This document shows, piece after piece, positions 9,153 through 16,923 of a stretch of DNA of 64,000 nucleotides; positions within the stretch are counted from its first letter, which is position 1; every line of letters starts with the position of its first letter. The position numbers and the translations under genes were made by a program. Under the pieces are notes generated by a model. That model searched no databases and had not been told where the DNA came from. It saw only the letters and a program-made list of their open reading frames with translations. Origin of the DNA: Thermoactinospora rubra (GTDB lineage Bacteria > Actinomycetota > Actinomycetes > Streptosporangiales > Streptosporangiaceae). The stretch spans positions 129,606-193,605 of the forward strand of contig NZ_KZ084324.1 in NCBI RefSeq assembly GCF_002093975.1, in the 5' to 3' direction.

Positions 9153-10559
9153 ATGGAGGAACTGCTCGAGCAGGACGCCGTCGCCCAGGCGCTCGCCGTA
9201 CGGCAGGGCCACGTCTCCGCACGCGAGCTGGTCGAGGCGGCCATCGCCAGGATCGAGCGAGCCGACGTCGCGATCAACGCCGTGATCCACCGCCGGTTCG
9301 AGCGCGCGCTGGACGAGGTGGACGGGATCCCCGCGGAGGCGCCCTTCCGCGGCGTGCCGATCCTGCTGAAGGACCTCGGCTGGCCCCAGGCCGGCGAGCC
9401 GTACAACGCCGGCTCGCGCACGATGGACGGGGTGCGGATCGGCGCGGACGGGTACGGCGTGGCCAGGCTCCGGGAGGCCGGGTTCGTGGTGCTGGGCCGT
9501 ACCAACACCCCCGAGTTCGGCACGACGATCACCACAGAGCCGGTGGCGTACGGACCCACCCGCAACCCCTACGACCACCGCTACTCGGCGGGCGGCTCCA
9601 GCGGCGGCTCGGCCGCCGCCGTGGCGGCCGGGATGGCCGCGGTCGCCACGGCCAGCGACGGCGGCGGTTCGATCCGCATTCCGGCGAGCCTGTGCGGGCT
9701 GGTGGGGCTCAAGCCCACCCGAGGGCGCTCCAGCTTCGGCCCGGCCGCGGGAGAGGGATGGAACGGCTTGTCCTGCCCGGGGTTCGTGACCCGCACGGTC
9801 CGCGACACCGCCGCGGCGCTCGACCTGATCGCCGGCTTCGAGCCGGGCGACCCCTACGACGCGCCCGCGCTGCCCGGGCCGCTCCTGCACGAGGTCGGCG
9901 CGGACCCCGGAAGGCTGCGCGTCGGCTTCGTGGCCGCGCACCCGCGCGAGGACGTGCCGGAGGAGCCCGAACTCGTCACGGCCGTCACGCGGGCGGCGGC
10001 GCTGCTGGAGGGCCTGGGGCACGACGTGGCGCCCGCCCACCCCGACGCCCTGGCCGACCCCGACTTCCCGCGGCACTTCGGGGCGATCGTGGCCGACAAC
10101 GTCGCCACCGAGGTGGAGAACGTCGGCGCGCTGCGCGGCAAGCCCGTGGAGCTGGAGGAGCTCGAGCCGCGCAACCAGGCCATGGCCAAGGCGGGACGCG
10201 CACGCGGCGCGGTCGAGCACTTGCTGGCCGCCCAGTGGATCGACCGCTTCCGCCGGCGGCTCGCGGCCTGGTGGGCGTCGGGGTTCGACCTGCTGCTGTG
10301 CCCCTCCCTCGGCGTCGCGCCCTTCCCGCTCGGCTGGATCCCGCCCGACGACCTGAGCGTGGCGTTCGGCCGCACGGCCCACGCCGTGAGCTTCACCTCG
10401 CCGTTCAACGCCACCGGGCAGCCGGCGATCTCGCTGCCGCTGCACCGCACGGCCGACGGGCTGCCCGTGGGCGTGCAACTGGTGGCCGCGGCGGGCCGGG
10501 AGGACCTGCTGATCAGGATCGCCGCCCAGATCGAGGCCGCCGGAGCCTTCCTGCGTTAG
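9153..10559 (+). CDS. Amidase (amidase signature family)
   Basis: Amide hydrolase of 468 residues using the Ser-cisSer-Lys triad. The catalytic Lys is K73 ([11 protein letters not shown]), the cis-Ser lies in [16 protein letters not shown] (about 149-150), and the nucleophile is Ser173 in [12 protein letters not shown]. The C-terminal region ([27 protein letters not shown]) is typical. The start ATG has GAGGAGG 5 nt upstream. It is the second gene of an operon with the luciferase-like oxidoreductase and probably shares its regulation by the upstream TetR. The substrate cannot be told from sequence; glutamyl-tRNA amidotransferase GatA is excluded by length and context. Confidence 0.92.
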   Translation: MEELLEQDAVAQALAVRQGHVSARELVEAAIARIERADVAINAVIHRRFERALDEVDGIPAEAPFRGVPILLKDLGWPQAGEPYNAGSRTMDGVRIGADGYGVARLREAGFVVLGRTNTPEFGTTITTEPVAYGPTRNPYDHRYSAGGSSGGSAAAVAAGMAAVATASDGGGSIRIPASLCGLVGLKPTRGRSSFGPAAGEGWNGLSCPGFVTRTVRDTAAALDLIAGFEPGDPYDAPALPGPLLHEVGADPGRLRVGFVAAHPREDVPEEPELVTAVTRAAALLEGLGHDVAPAHPDALADPDFPRHFGAIVADNVATEVENVGALRGKPVELEELEPRNQAMAKAGRARGAVEHLLAAQWIDRFRRRLAAWWASGFDLLLCPSLGVAPFPLGWIPPDDLSVAFGRTAHAVSFTSPFNATGQPAISLPLHRTADGLPVGVQLVAAAGREDLLIRIAAQIEAAGAFLR

Positions 10560-10606
10560 GGAACCGGCCCGCGGGGCACTGCGTTGTCGGGTGAGGAGGT
10601 GCTCCC

Positions 10607-10945
10607 ATGCGCAAGGCGACGCGGGCCACGGCGGCGTGGCGCACGTACCGGGACGTGACCAGGCCGGGCACGCCAGGCCTCATGACCCGGTTACGGGCGA
10701 TCCCCCGCATGATAGGCGCCGCCCTGAGCGGCCGGTATCCCGAGCTCGGCAAGGGCAGGCTGGCGATGATGGCCGCCGGCGTGCTCTACCTGATCTCACC
10801 GGTCGACGCCGTCCCCGAGTTCCTGCTCGGGTTAGGCGTGGTCGACGACTTCGGCGTGTTCCTGTGGCTGATGGGCTCGCTGCTCGGGCAGAGCGGCGAC
10901 TACGTCGAGCGGGAGCGCAGGCGTCTCAAAGCTCCTCCATCCTGA
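10607..10945 (+). CDS. DUF1232 (YkvA-family) membrane protein
   Basis: Small protein of 112 residues. The conserved DUF1232 core is LAMMAAGVLYLISPVDAVPEFLLGLGVVDDFGVFLWLMGSL (residues about 52-92), where the signature SPVDAVPE sits in a hydrophobic helical hairpin that is probably membrane associated. The start ATG has GAGGAGG 7 nt upstream. Function of the family is unknown. Its last 20 bases overlap the end of the convergent amidohydrolase gene. Confidence 0.85.
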   Translation: MRKATRATAAWRTYRDVTRPGTPGLMTRLRAIPRMIGAALSGRYPELGKGRLAMMAAGVLYLISPVDAVPEFLLGLGVVDDFGVFLWLMGSLLGQSGDYVERERRRLKAPPS

Positions 10946-12122
10946 GCCAGGCGCGCGAGGGCAACGGGTGGCCGAACAGGCGGGCGGCGTTGCCGTAGGC
11001 CACCCTGGCCAGGTCGACCGGCGGCAGGTGACCGAGGTTGCGCTGCACGGCCTGCTGCGTGTCGGGCCAGGTGGAGTCGGAGTGGGGGTAGCCGGCCTCC
11101 TGCAGGACGTGGTCCAGGCCGACCGCCAGCCGTACTCCTGCCAGCGCGTGGTCGTCCAGCGTGCCGAAGAAGAAGTTGCGCCGCAGCACCTCGCTCGGCT
11201 TGAGCCCGCCCTCCCAGGACGACTCGCCCGCCACCGGGTGGTCCAGCGCGTAGTCGGCCCGCTCGGCCAGCATCGGCACCCAGCCGACGCCGCCCTCGAC
11301 GATGAGGATCCGCAGCGCGGGGAAGCGCAGCGGGATCCCCGACCACAGCCAGTCGGCGCAGGCGTACATGGCGCCGGCCGGGATCATCGTGGTGATCGCC
11401 TCGATGGGCGTGTCCGGCGAGGGGACGGGCGACCAGGAGGACGCGCCGGTGTGGAGGCACACCACGGTGCCGGTCTCCTCGCACGCGGCGAAGAACGGGT
11501 CCCAGTGGCGGGTGTGGATCGACGGCAGCCGCAGCCGCGTGGGGAACTCGGGGAACACCACGGCCTTGAACCCCCTGGCCGCGTTGGCCCTGACCTCCTT
11601 GGCCGCGATCTCGGGGTCGGGCAGCCAGGGCAGCTGCAGGGCGATGATGCGCTCGGGGTAGGTGCCGGCCCACACGTCGATGTGCCAGTCGTTCCACGCC
11701 CTGACCAGGGCCAGGCCCAGCTCCTGGTCGCGGGTCCTGGCGAACGGCATGCCGGCCTGGCCGGCCAGCATGCCGGGGAAGCAGAGCGCGGCCCAGATGC
11801 CGGCCAGGTCCATGTCGGCGATCCTGGCCTCGATGTCGTAGCAGCCGGGGCGCATCTGCTCGAACCGGACGGGCTCCAGCGTGCGTTGCTCGCGCGGCAG
11901 GCCGGCGCCCACGTCGATCGCGGCGCACGGGTAGGTGGCTCCGCCGTACCGCCAGACCTGGTGACCCGCGTCGGTCTCGACGACTTTGGGCGCGGCCTCG
12001 GCGAACTTCTCCGGCAGCCGGCCTTGGAACAGGTCGGGCGGCTCGATCAGGTGATCGTCAGCGGAAATGATCACATAGTCGCGCCGCCTTCGTCCGGGGT
12101 CGGGGAGCAGCGCCGTAGTCAC
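10926..12122 (-). CDS. Amidohydrolase family protein (PF04909-like metal-dependent hydrolase)
   Basis: Predicted TIM-barrel amidohydrolase/decarboxylase of about 398 residues. Seen are the N-terminal ISADDHLIEPPDLF (metal-binding region in place of HxH), RIADMDLAGIWAALCFPG, the barrel segment RGFKAVVFPEFP, VVCLHTGASSW, a C-terminal ILIVEGGVGWVP and SDSTWPDTQQ (Asp ligand). Such enzymes in actinomycetes are often annotated as o-aminobenzoate or 5-carboxyvanillate decarboxylase-like, but the substrate is unknown. The GTG at 12122 (MTTALLPDPG) is preferred; an in-frame ATG at 12152 is also possible and neither has a clear ribosome binding site. Confidence 0.85.
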   Translation of the reverse strand: MTTALLPDPGRRRRDYVIISADDHLIEPPDLFQGRLPEKFAEAAPKVVETDAGHQVWRYGGATYPCAAIDVGAGLPREQRTLEPVRFEQMRPGCYDIEARIADMDLAGIWAALCFPGMLAGQAGMPFARTRDQELGLALVRAWNDWHIDVWAGTYPERIIALQLPWLPDPEIAAKEVRANAARGFKAVVFPEFPTRLRLPSIHTRHWDPFFAACEETGTVVCLHTGASSWSPVPSPDTPIEAITTMIPAGAMYACADWLWSGIPLRFPALRILIVEGGVGWVPMLAERADYALDHPVAGESSWEGGLKPSEVLRRNFFFGTLDDHALAGVRLAVGLDHVLQEAGYPHSDSTWPDTQQAVQRNLGHLPPVDLARVAYGNAARLFGHPLPSRAWLRMEEL

Positions 12123-12190
12123 GCAGGTAACCGTACGACGCCCGTGACTCATGGAACAAGCTGTGTTGACTGGTCGCGCCTTCGGCGCTC

Positions 12191-12287
12191 CGTGCGAGGG
12201 GCGCGGCCCGGCCTTCCCTCGTCGCGGTGAGGGCGCTTGGGCGCCCTCACCGCTCCTCAGTCCAGGCCGGGCCGCGCCCCTCGCGTG
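12191..12287. repeat. Nested long inverted repeat (outer 20-21 bp and inner 13 bp perfect stems)
   Basis: Outer arms 12195-12214 and 12264-12283 (beginning CGAGGGGCGCGG) are exact reverse complements and extend further with G-C and G-U pairs. Inside, GCGGTGAGGGCGC (12224-12236) pairs perfectly with GCGCCCTCACCGC (12241-12253) over a TTGG loop. The structure lies between the 3' end of the SURF1 gene and the 5' end of the amidohydrolase, both on the minus strand. It can act as terminator for SURF1 but is larger and more perfect than needed. It could also be a small mobile repeat or cruciform. Confidence 0.8.
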
Positions 12288-12315
12288 AGGGCTGGGCGCC
12301 GTAGGTCACCCGTGT

Positions 12316-12359
12316 GGGCTCGCGCCGCAAAAGGGAGGGTGCTGCGAGGGCGCGAGCCC
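12316..12359. terminator. Stem-loop downstream of SURF1 gene
   Basis: GGGCTCGCGCC (12316-12326) pairs exactly with GGCGCGAGCCC (12349-12359); the loop is 22 bases. It starts 30 bases after the SURF1 stop (minus strand), the position expected of an intrinsic terminator. The nested repeat at 12191-12287 follows immediately. Confidence 0.55.
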
Positions 12360-12388
12360 GGGGCGCACGCTACCCCGTGGACACGGCT

Positions 12389-13168
12389 TCAGTCGCCCGA
12401 CCCGACAGGGGAGGGATCCTGGGAGGCCGCAGCGGCCCTGCGGTCGGCGACCTCGCGGCGGATCAGCATCAGCCAGCCGCCGATCGCCACGGCGATGAAC
12501 AGCCACCACTGCACGCCGTACGCGAAGTTGAGCCCGCCTCCGGAGCTCACGTCCGGCGGTGGGACCGGCTCGGGGGCGGGTGAGGACGGCGGTTGCTGCG
12601 CGGTCAGCTCCACGTAGCCGCCGAAGAGCCGGTACGGCAGGCGCTTTTGGAGGGATGGGACGTCGATGAGCAGGATCTGGCCCTGCGGCAGGCCCTGCCT
12701 GTCCCGGATGCCGGTGGACTCCTCGGTCTCGCTCAGCCGCAGGCGGCCGGTGACCTGCACCGGGCCGGTGGGCGCGGGAGGGACCTCGGGGGGCGTGTCG
12801 GCCGTGGCCCCCGCCTTGACCCAGCCGCGGTTGACCAGCACGGCCCGGCCGTCGCCCACGACGAGGGGGGTGAGCACGTAGAAGCCGGTCTGCCCGTTCT
12901 GCGGGCGCCGTCGCACCAGCAGCTCGTGGGCGGCGTCGTAGGAGCCGGACACGGTGACCGCTCGGTAACGGTCCCGGTCGGTGACGGGCCTGGCGAAGTC
13001 GAGCGGCACCGGGTCGGCCGACAGGTTGGCGGTGACCAGGTCGCTGCTGGCCGACTTCTCCTCGAACCGCCCGAACTGCCATCTGCCGAGCAGGACGAAC
13101 GCCGGGATGACGAGCAGCACGACGACGTGCAGCGCCACCCATCGAGGGGTCAGCAGGAACCGGTACAC
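12389..13168 (-). CDS. SURF1 family protein (cytochrome oxidase assembly)
   Basis: Membrane protein of 259 residues of the SURF1/Shy1 family, which helps haem insertion into cytochrome c oxidase. It has two transmembrane helices in the usual places: residues about 9-27 (WVALHVVVLLVIPAFVLLG, then the signature RWQ) and about 215-235 (GVQWWLFIAVAIGGWLML). Between them is the SURF1 domain with GFYVLTPL and AVLVNRGWV. The GTG at 13168 gives the short cytoplasmic leader MYRFLLTPRW typical of actinobacterial homologues. No cox genes are adjacent. A stem-loop and a long inverted repeat follow its end. Confidence 0.92.
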   Translation of the reverse strand: MYRFLLTPRWVALHVVVLLVIPAFVLLGRWQFGRFEEKSASSDLVTANLSADPVPLDFARPVTDRDRYRAVTVSGSYDAAHELLVRRRPQNGQTGFYVLTPLVVGDGRAVLVNRGWVKAGATADTPPEVPPAPTGPVQVTGRLRLSETEESTGIRDRQGLPQGQILLIDVPSLQKRLPYRLFGGYVELTAQQPPSSPAPEPVPPPDVSSGGGLNFAYGVQWWLFIAVAIGGWLMLIRREVADRRAAAASQDPSPVGSGD

Positions 13169-13208
13169 CCCTTCAGGGTAGGCACCGGGGGGAGCGGTCG
13201 CTCACTCG

Positions 13209-13682
13209 CTATGCGCTCCTGCGTTTGGCGCCGGCGCCGGGGACGGGCGTGACCTCGCGCGGCCCGGCCACCTCGTGGCCCTCCTCGCAGCGCATGTACT
13301 GGTGGATGGGCGCGCCGCAGTCGCGGTGGGTGAGCACGACGGGCGGCCCCTCGGGGTCGGCCAGGTAGCGGTCGCCCCAGTGCATGAGCGCGACCAGCAG
13401 GGGGTACAGGTCGCGGCCCTTGTCGGTGAGCCTGTACTCGTCGCGTTGCCGCTGGCCGGGCTCGCGGTAGGGGACCTTGCGCAGCAGGCCCTCCTCGACC
13501 AGCCGGGCCAGGCGCGCGCTGAGCACCTGGCGGGGGGCGCCGGTCATGGCCTGCATGTCGGCGAACCGCCGCACGCCGCTGAACGCTTCGCGCAATACCA
13601 GGAAGGTCCACTTCTCGCCGACGATGGCGAGGGTGCGCTCGATCGAGCAGTTGTCCACCCGGAAAGGCACGTTCATCTCCAC
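13209..13682 (-). CDS. HxlR family winged-helix transcriptional regulator
   Basis: Regulator of 157 residues. The HxlR winged helix is clear: CSIERTLAIVGEKWTFLVLREAFSGVRRFADMQ, then GAPRQVLSARLARLVEEGLL and a wing KVPYREPGQRQRDEYRLTDKG. The C-terminal tail has CGAPIHQYMRCEEGH, a pair of cysteines common in redox- or aldehyde-sensing members. The GTG at 13682 (or ATG at 13676, two residues on) starts the gene. It is divergent from the GNAT gene at 13736 with only 53 bases between, containing a perfect inverted repeat that probably is its operator. Confidence 0.9.
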   Translation of the reverse strand: MEMNVPFRVDNCSIERTLAIVGEKWTFLVLREAFSGVRRFADMQAMTGAPRQVLSARLARLVEEGLLRKVPYREPGQRQRDEYRLTDKGRDLYPLLVALMHWGDRYLADPEGPPVVLTHRDCGAPIHQYMRCEEGHEVAGPREVTPVPGAGAKRRSA

Positions 13683-13704
13683 ATCATACCTGAGTTCACT
13701 TGAC

Positions 13705-13735
13705 AGACTCAGATGTCGCGCGAGAGTCTGAGTCT
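13705..13735. promoter_or_regulatory. Inverted repeat AGACTCAGA-N13-TCTGAGTCT, candidate HxlR operator
   Basis: Perfect 9-bp arms (13705-13713 and 13727-13735) fill the short gap between the divergent HxlR and GNAT genes, ending at the GNAT start codon. Such placement lets one dimer site control both genes. Binding by the HxlR protein is inferred. Confidence 0.6.
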
Positions 13736-14248
13736 ATGATTCGAACCCAGATCCGCTCGGTCCGGCCCGACGACGAGACGGCCATCACGCGGTTCCTGGC
13801 GGGGCTGTCGCTCCAGACCCAGACGCTGCGCTTCTTCAGCGGCTTCCACACGCCCAAGCCGAGCCTGGTCCGCGCGCTCATGGCGCTGGACGAGCGGAGG
13901 GACGCGCTGGTCGCCACCCTCGAGGGCGAGATCGTCGGCCATGCCATGAGTTACCGGGGCGGCGCGGCCGACGTGGAGGTCGCGGTGGTGGTGGCCGACC
14001 AGTGGCAGGGCTGCGGCATCGGCCCGAGGCTGGTCGACGCGCTGCTGGCCAGAGCCTGGCTGCGCGGCGCCGTGACCGTCGGCATGGACGTGCTCGGCGA
14101 GAACCGGAGGGTCCTGCGCATGATCCGCCGGGCGTGGCCTGAGGCGAAGCTCACAGTCTCTTCCGGATCGGTCGCCGTCGTCGCTATGATCGACCCGGCG
14201 CCGCTATTTGCGGAACAAGGTTCTGGTGTCTCACCATTGATGTTGTGA
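13736..14248 (+). CDS. GNAT family N-acetyltransferase
   Basis: Acetyl-CoA-dependent acetyltransferase of 170 residues. The GNAT core is visible: IRSVRPDDETAITRFLAGLS (substrate helix region), VEVAVVVADQWQGCGIGPRLVDALLARA (beta4 and the pyrophosphate loop Q/RxxGxG/A) and TVGMDVLGENRRVLRMIRRAW. The ATG at 13736 is preferred; a TTG at 13700 is in frame but would run through the operator. The last bases overlap the following TetR start (GTGA), so the two are one transcription unit. Substrate unknown. Confidence 0.8.
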   Translation: MIRTQIRSVRPDDETAITRFLAGLSLQTQTLRFFSGFHTPKPSLVRALMALDERRDALVATLEGEIVGHAMSYRGGAADVEVAVVVADQWQGCGIGPRLVDALLARAWLRGAVTVGMDVLGENRRVLRMIRRAWPEAKLTVSSGSVAVVAMIDPAPLFAEQGSGVSPLML

Positions 14249-14835
14249 AGACTGCTAAGAACGGACGCGACGGCCGCACCCGCATCATCGAGGGCGCCCT
14301 CCGCCGCTTCAGCCAGGACGGGGTCTCGGCCACCACGCTGGCCAGCCTGCGCGAGGAGAGCGGGGTCAGCGTCGGCAGTTTCTACCACCACTTCGCCAGC
14401 AAGGAACACGTCTTCGGCGTGCTGTACGCCGAGATCCTCGCCTCCTACCAGGAGGCGTTCCTGGCCGAGCTCACCAGCCACGACGACGCCCGCTCCGGCA
14501 TCGAGGCCATCCCCGTCTTCCACATGCGCTGGGCCGGCGAGCACCCCGAGAAGGCCCGCCTGCTGATCAGCGAGCGCCCGCCGCGCAAGCACGAGCCCGG
14601 CGGCGCCGAGGTGGCCGAGGCCCGCCGCGCCTTCTTCCGCCAGGTGTCGGACTGGTGGCGGCCGCACATGAAGAACGGCCTGCTCCAGCCGGTCCACCCC
14701 ACGATGTGCTACGTGCTGTGGCTGGGCCCCGCCCAGGAGATGTGCCGCCTGTGGTTCGCCGGCGCCCACACCCCCACCGAGGAGGAGATCAAGGGGCTGG
14801 GCGAGGCGGCCTGGCAGAGCCTCCGCCAACGCTGA
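14245..14835 (+). CDS. TetR/AcrR family transcriptional regulator
   Basis: Regulator of 196 residues with HTH segment TRIIEGALRRFSQDGVSATT and LREESGVSVGSFYHHFASKEHVFG, followed by a helical ligand domain (DWWRPHMKNGLLQPVHPTMCYVLWLGPAQE). The GTG start overlaps the GNAT stop by four bases, giving translational coupling. Its target is not evident; autoregulation from the HxlR/GNAT promoter region is possible. Confidence 0.88.
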   Translation: MKTAKNGRDGRTRIIEGALRRFSQDGVSATTLASLREESGVSVGSFYHHFASKEHVFGVLYAEILASYQEAFLAELTSHDDARSGIEAIPVFHMRWAGEHPEKARLLISERPPRKHEPGGAEVAEARRAFFRQVSDWWRPHMKNGLLQPVHPTMCYVLWLGPAQEMCRLWFAGAHTPTEEEIKGLGEAAWQSLRQR

Positions 14836-14857
14836 GAGCAGCGCTGAAAGCGCGGCG

Positions 14858-15163
14858 TCAGGCCGGTTGCCGAAGCTTCGTCGGCACCCGCCACGACGTC
14901 GCGTCGAGGGAGATGTCGAGCCGCAGATCGTGCCGCTTGCGCCGGAGCCCGGGCACCGGCACCCGGTCCCGTACGGCGAAGCGGCCCTCCTGCGGATAGC
15001 CGAACCCCAGCTCACCCGGTAGCACGCGCAGCTCGTCATGGTTGCCGCAGCGCGGGCAGACCCACGACACCAGATCGCGGCCACGGTGATACTCGGCGCA
15101 GGCCGCGAAGTACTCGTCGGGCCTGAACCGGGCATCGCACGCCAAGCACGGGATCAACGGCAT
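14858..15163 (-). CDS. Hypothetical zinc-ribbon-like protein
   Basis: Protein of 101 residues starting MPLIPCLACDARFRPDEYF. Two CxxC pairs (CLAC near residues 6-9 and CPRCGNH near 36-42) make a treble-clef or zinc-ribbon fold likely. The C-terminal half is rich in Arg and hydrophobic residues (VPVPGLRRKRHDLRLDISLDATSW). The ATG at 15163 is chosen because it begins just before the first CxxC; the open frame continues 15 codons upstream. No family is recognised. It is divergent from the methyltransferase gene, separated by about 65 bases with an inverted repeat. Confidence 0.6.
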   Translation of the reverse strand: MPLIPCLACDARFRPDEYFAACAEYHRGRDLVSWVCPRCGNHDELRVLPGELGFGYPQEGRFAVRDRVPVPGLRRKRHDLRLDISLDATSWRVPTKLRQPA

Positions 15164-15205
15164 GGCACTGTAATAGCGCGGACCACTTAGGGGCCGCTTG
15201 CAGAA

Positions 15206-15223
15206 CACTTTGAGAAAAGTGTA
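15206..15223. promoter_or_regulatory. Inverted repeat ACACTT-N6-AAGTGT upstream of the methyltransferase gene
   Basis: The arms lie 6 to 23 bases before the ATG at 15229, in an AT-richer patch between divergent genes. The site could be an operator, or part of the promoter (TAACGAT-like -10 adjoining the start codon), which would give an almost leaderless mRNA. Confidence 0.35.
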
Positions 15224-15228
15224 ACGAT

Positions 15229-16632
15229 ATGGTTGCCGTGCGTGAGGGATGGCTGATGGATCGACTGCATGACCTGCTCCTGGACGTCGGATACACCGTG
15301 GACGGCGTCCGCGAACGGCTGGGCGACGTCGCGGCGGCCGCCCTGTCCCGCGAGGAGCTGGTCCCGGCCCTGCGCGCCACCCGCGACCTGGACCCGCTGG
15401 CCACCATGATCAGGCTGTGGTGGCTCGGCGTGACAGTCCCCTCGGTCCCGCCCGAGGTGCTGGAGTCCGGCCTGGTCGAGACCGTCGCCGACGGCGTGCG
15501 GGCCAGGGTGCACCTGCAGCCGTGGGAGGGCGGCGGGTACGTCGTCTCCGACCGCAAGGTCCGCCCCGGCGACCCGGCGCTGCGGCCCGACCACGTGGTG
15601 GGCGCCGGGGGCGCCTCCGCGAACCTGGCGCAGCTGGTGACCAGGCGGCCCGTCGGGCGGGCCCTCGACCTGGGGACCGGCTGCGGGGTGCAGGTGCTTC
15701 ACCTGGCGGGCCGCGCCCAGCAGATCGTGGCCACCGACGTCAACCCGCGTGCCGTCGAGCTGGCCCGGCTGAGCTGGGCGCTGTCGGGCGTCGAGGGGGT
15801 GGACGCGCGGGTCGGGCCGATGTTCGAGCCGGTCGAGGACGAGCTCTTCGACCTCGTCGTGGCCAACCCGCCGTTCGTCATCTCGCCGGACCGGCGGTTC
15901 GCCTACCGGGAGAGCGGGGGCGACGGGTTCTGCCGGGACCTGGTACGGCGGACGCCGCGCCACCTCAGCGAGGGCGGGCAGGCGCACTTCCTGGCCAACT
16001 GGCTGCACGTCAAGGGGGAGGACTGGCGCGACCGCGTGGGCGGCTGGCTGGCCGACACGGGCTGCGACGGATGGGTGGTCGAGCGGGACGTGCAGGACCC
16101 GGCCGAGTACGTCGAGCTGTGGCTCAGGGACGCGGCCGAGCAGGGGACGCCGGCCTACACGGAGCTGTACGACCGGTGGCTGGGGTGGTTCGAGGAGCTG
16201 AAGGCCGAGGCGGTCGGCTTCGGATGGATCACGATGCGGCGCAGCGACGACCCGGTGGTGCGGGTGGAACGGCTGACGCACCAGGTGGAGCTGCCGGTCG
16301 GCGACTACGTCGACGAGGTGCTGGACGCCATCGCGCTGGCGCACCGGCTGACCGGCATGGACCAGGTGCGCCTCCGCACGGCTCCCGGGCTGCTGGACGA
16401 GCGCATCGGGCTGCCGGGGGCCGAGGACCCGTCCCGCATCGTGCTGCGGCAGACCCGGCGGCTGCGCCGCAGCACCGACGTGGGGACCGTGGAGGCGGCC
16501 CTCGCGGGGGTGTGCGACGGCGAGCTGGCTCTGGGGCCGCTGCTGAACGTGATCGCGGAACTGGTCGGCGGCGACCGGGTGAACGCCGACAGCCTGCGCC
16601 CGCTCATCGCCGAGGGCTACTTCACGGTGTGA
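15229..16632 (+). CDS. SAM-dependent methyltransferase (NPPF class, DUF7059-type)
   Basis: Class-I methyltransferase of 467 residues. An N-terminal helical domain (about 1-120) precedes the Rossmann fold: motif I LDLGTGCGVQVLHLAG (about 144-159), ATDVNPRAVELARLSW, and the N-type motif LVVANPPFVI (about 207-216). A C-terminal domain of about 170 residues contains the winged-helix-like end (LRPLIAEGYFTV). NPPF indicates methylation of an exocyclic nitrogen, in glutamine of a protein or adenine/guanine of a nucleic acid, as in HemK or RlmG relatives. The exact target is unknown. The start is ATG 15229, with a GTG at 15238 as alternative. Confidence 0.88.
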   Translation: MVAVREGWLMDRLHDLLLDVGYTVDGVRERLGDVAAAALSREELVPALRATRDLDPLATMIRLWWLGVTVPSVPPEVLESGLVETVADGVRARVHLQPWEGGGYVVSDRKVRPGDPALRPDHVVGAGGASANLAQLVTRRPVGRALDLGTGCGVQVLHLAGRAQQIVATDVNPRAVELARLSWALSGVEGVDARVGPMFEPVEDELFDLVVANPPFVISPDRRFAYRESGGDGFCRDLVRRTPRHLSEGGQAHFLANWLHVKGEDWRDRVGGWLADTGCDGWVVERDVQDPAEYVELWLRDAAEQGTPAYTELYDRWLGWFEELKAEAVGFGWITMRRSDDPVVRVERLTHQVELPVGDYVDEVLDAIALAHRLTGMDQVRLRTAPGLLDERIGLPGAEDPSRIVLRQTRRLRRSTDVGTVEAALAGVCDGELALGPLLNVIAELVGGDRVNADSLRPLIAEGYFTV

Positions 16633-16673
16633 CGGGCGGCTCCCGTGCCCGGCACGGCCGCGTCAATCGGCCG

Positions 16674-16717
16674 TTGATTGCCTGTTGAGCCTCGCGGAGC
16701 ACGCTGTGGTGGCAGGC
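16674..16717 (+). promoter_or_regulatory. SARP-type direct-repeat promoter block A (TTGATT / TTGAGC, 11-bp period)
   Basis: CGTTGATTG with TTGATT at 16674-16679 is followed 11 bp later by TTGAGC (16685-16690) and then GCTGTGGTGGCAGGC at 16703-16717. A second block with the same layout lies on the other side of the SARP gene (19994-20047). Direct repeats one helical turn apart just upstream of a -10 region are how SARP proteins bind. Control by the neighbouring SARP is inferred. Confidence 0.4.
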
Positions 16718-16831
16718 ACGAACCCGGGGGGTTCGGGGTTCGTGTCAATGCCTGGCCGGTCGCCTACGTGAGGCGGCTAGCCGTCACGCCGAGCATCCGG
16801 ATGAACCGGGCCCCCTGGCGAGGCGTGACGG
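16711..16831 (+). ncRNA. Possible structured RNA downstream of promoter block A
   Basis: If transcription starts near GGCAGGC (16711), the RNA folds at once. CAGGCA (16713-16718) pairs with TGCCTG (16749-16754), enclosing CACGAACCC (16717-16725) with GGGTTCGTG (16736-16744); the base at 16717-16718 can be used by one helix only. A further stem pairs CCGTCACGCC (16781-16790) with GGCGTGACGG (16822-16831). No convincing gene reads through these stems. The 5' hairpin could also serve as the terminator of the methyltransferase gene ending at 16632. Confidence 0.25.
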
Positions 16832-16923
16832 AAGGGGCGGCCGGCCGGGCGCGCCCGCCACGTCGCAAAGGGAAAGCCTTGATCAACCACGTGTGGATGA
16901 CCCGGCTGGACGAGGAGCTGTAC

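Noticed and set aside
13725..13760. T-arm-like GGGTTCGAATC on the minus strand suggesting a tRNA
   Set aside because: The flanking bases do not form a T-stem, acceptor stem or anticodon arm, and the stretch is the start of the GNAT coding sequence.
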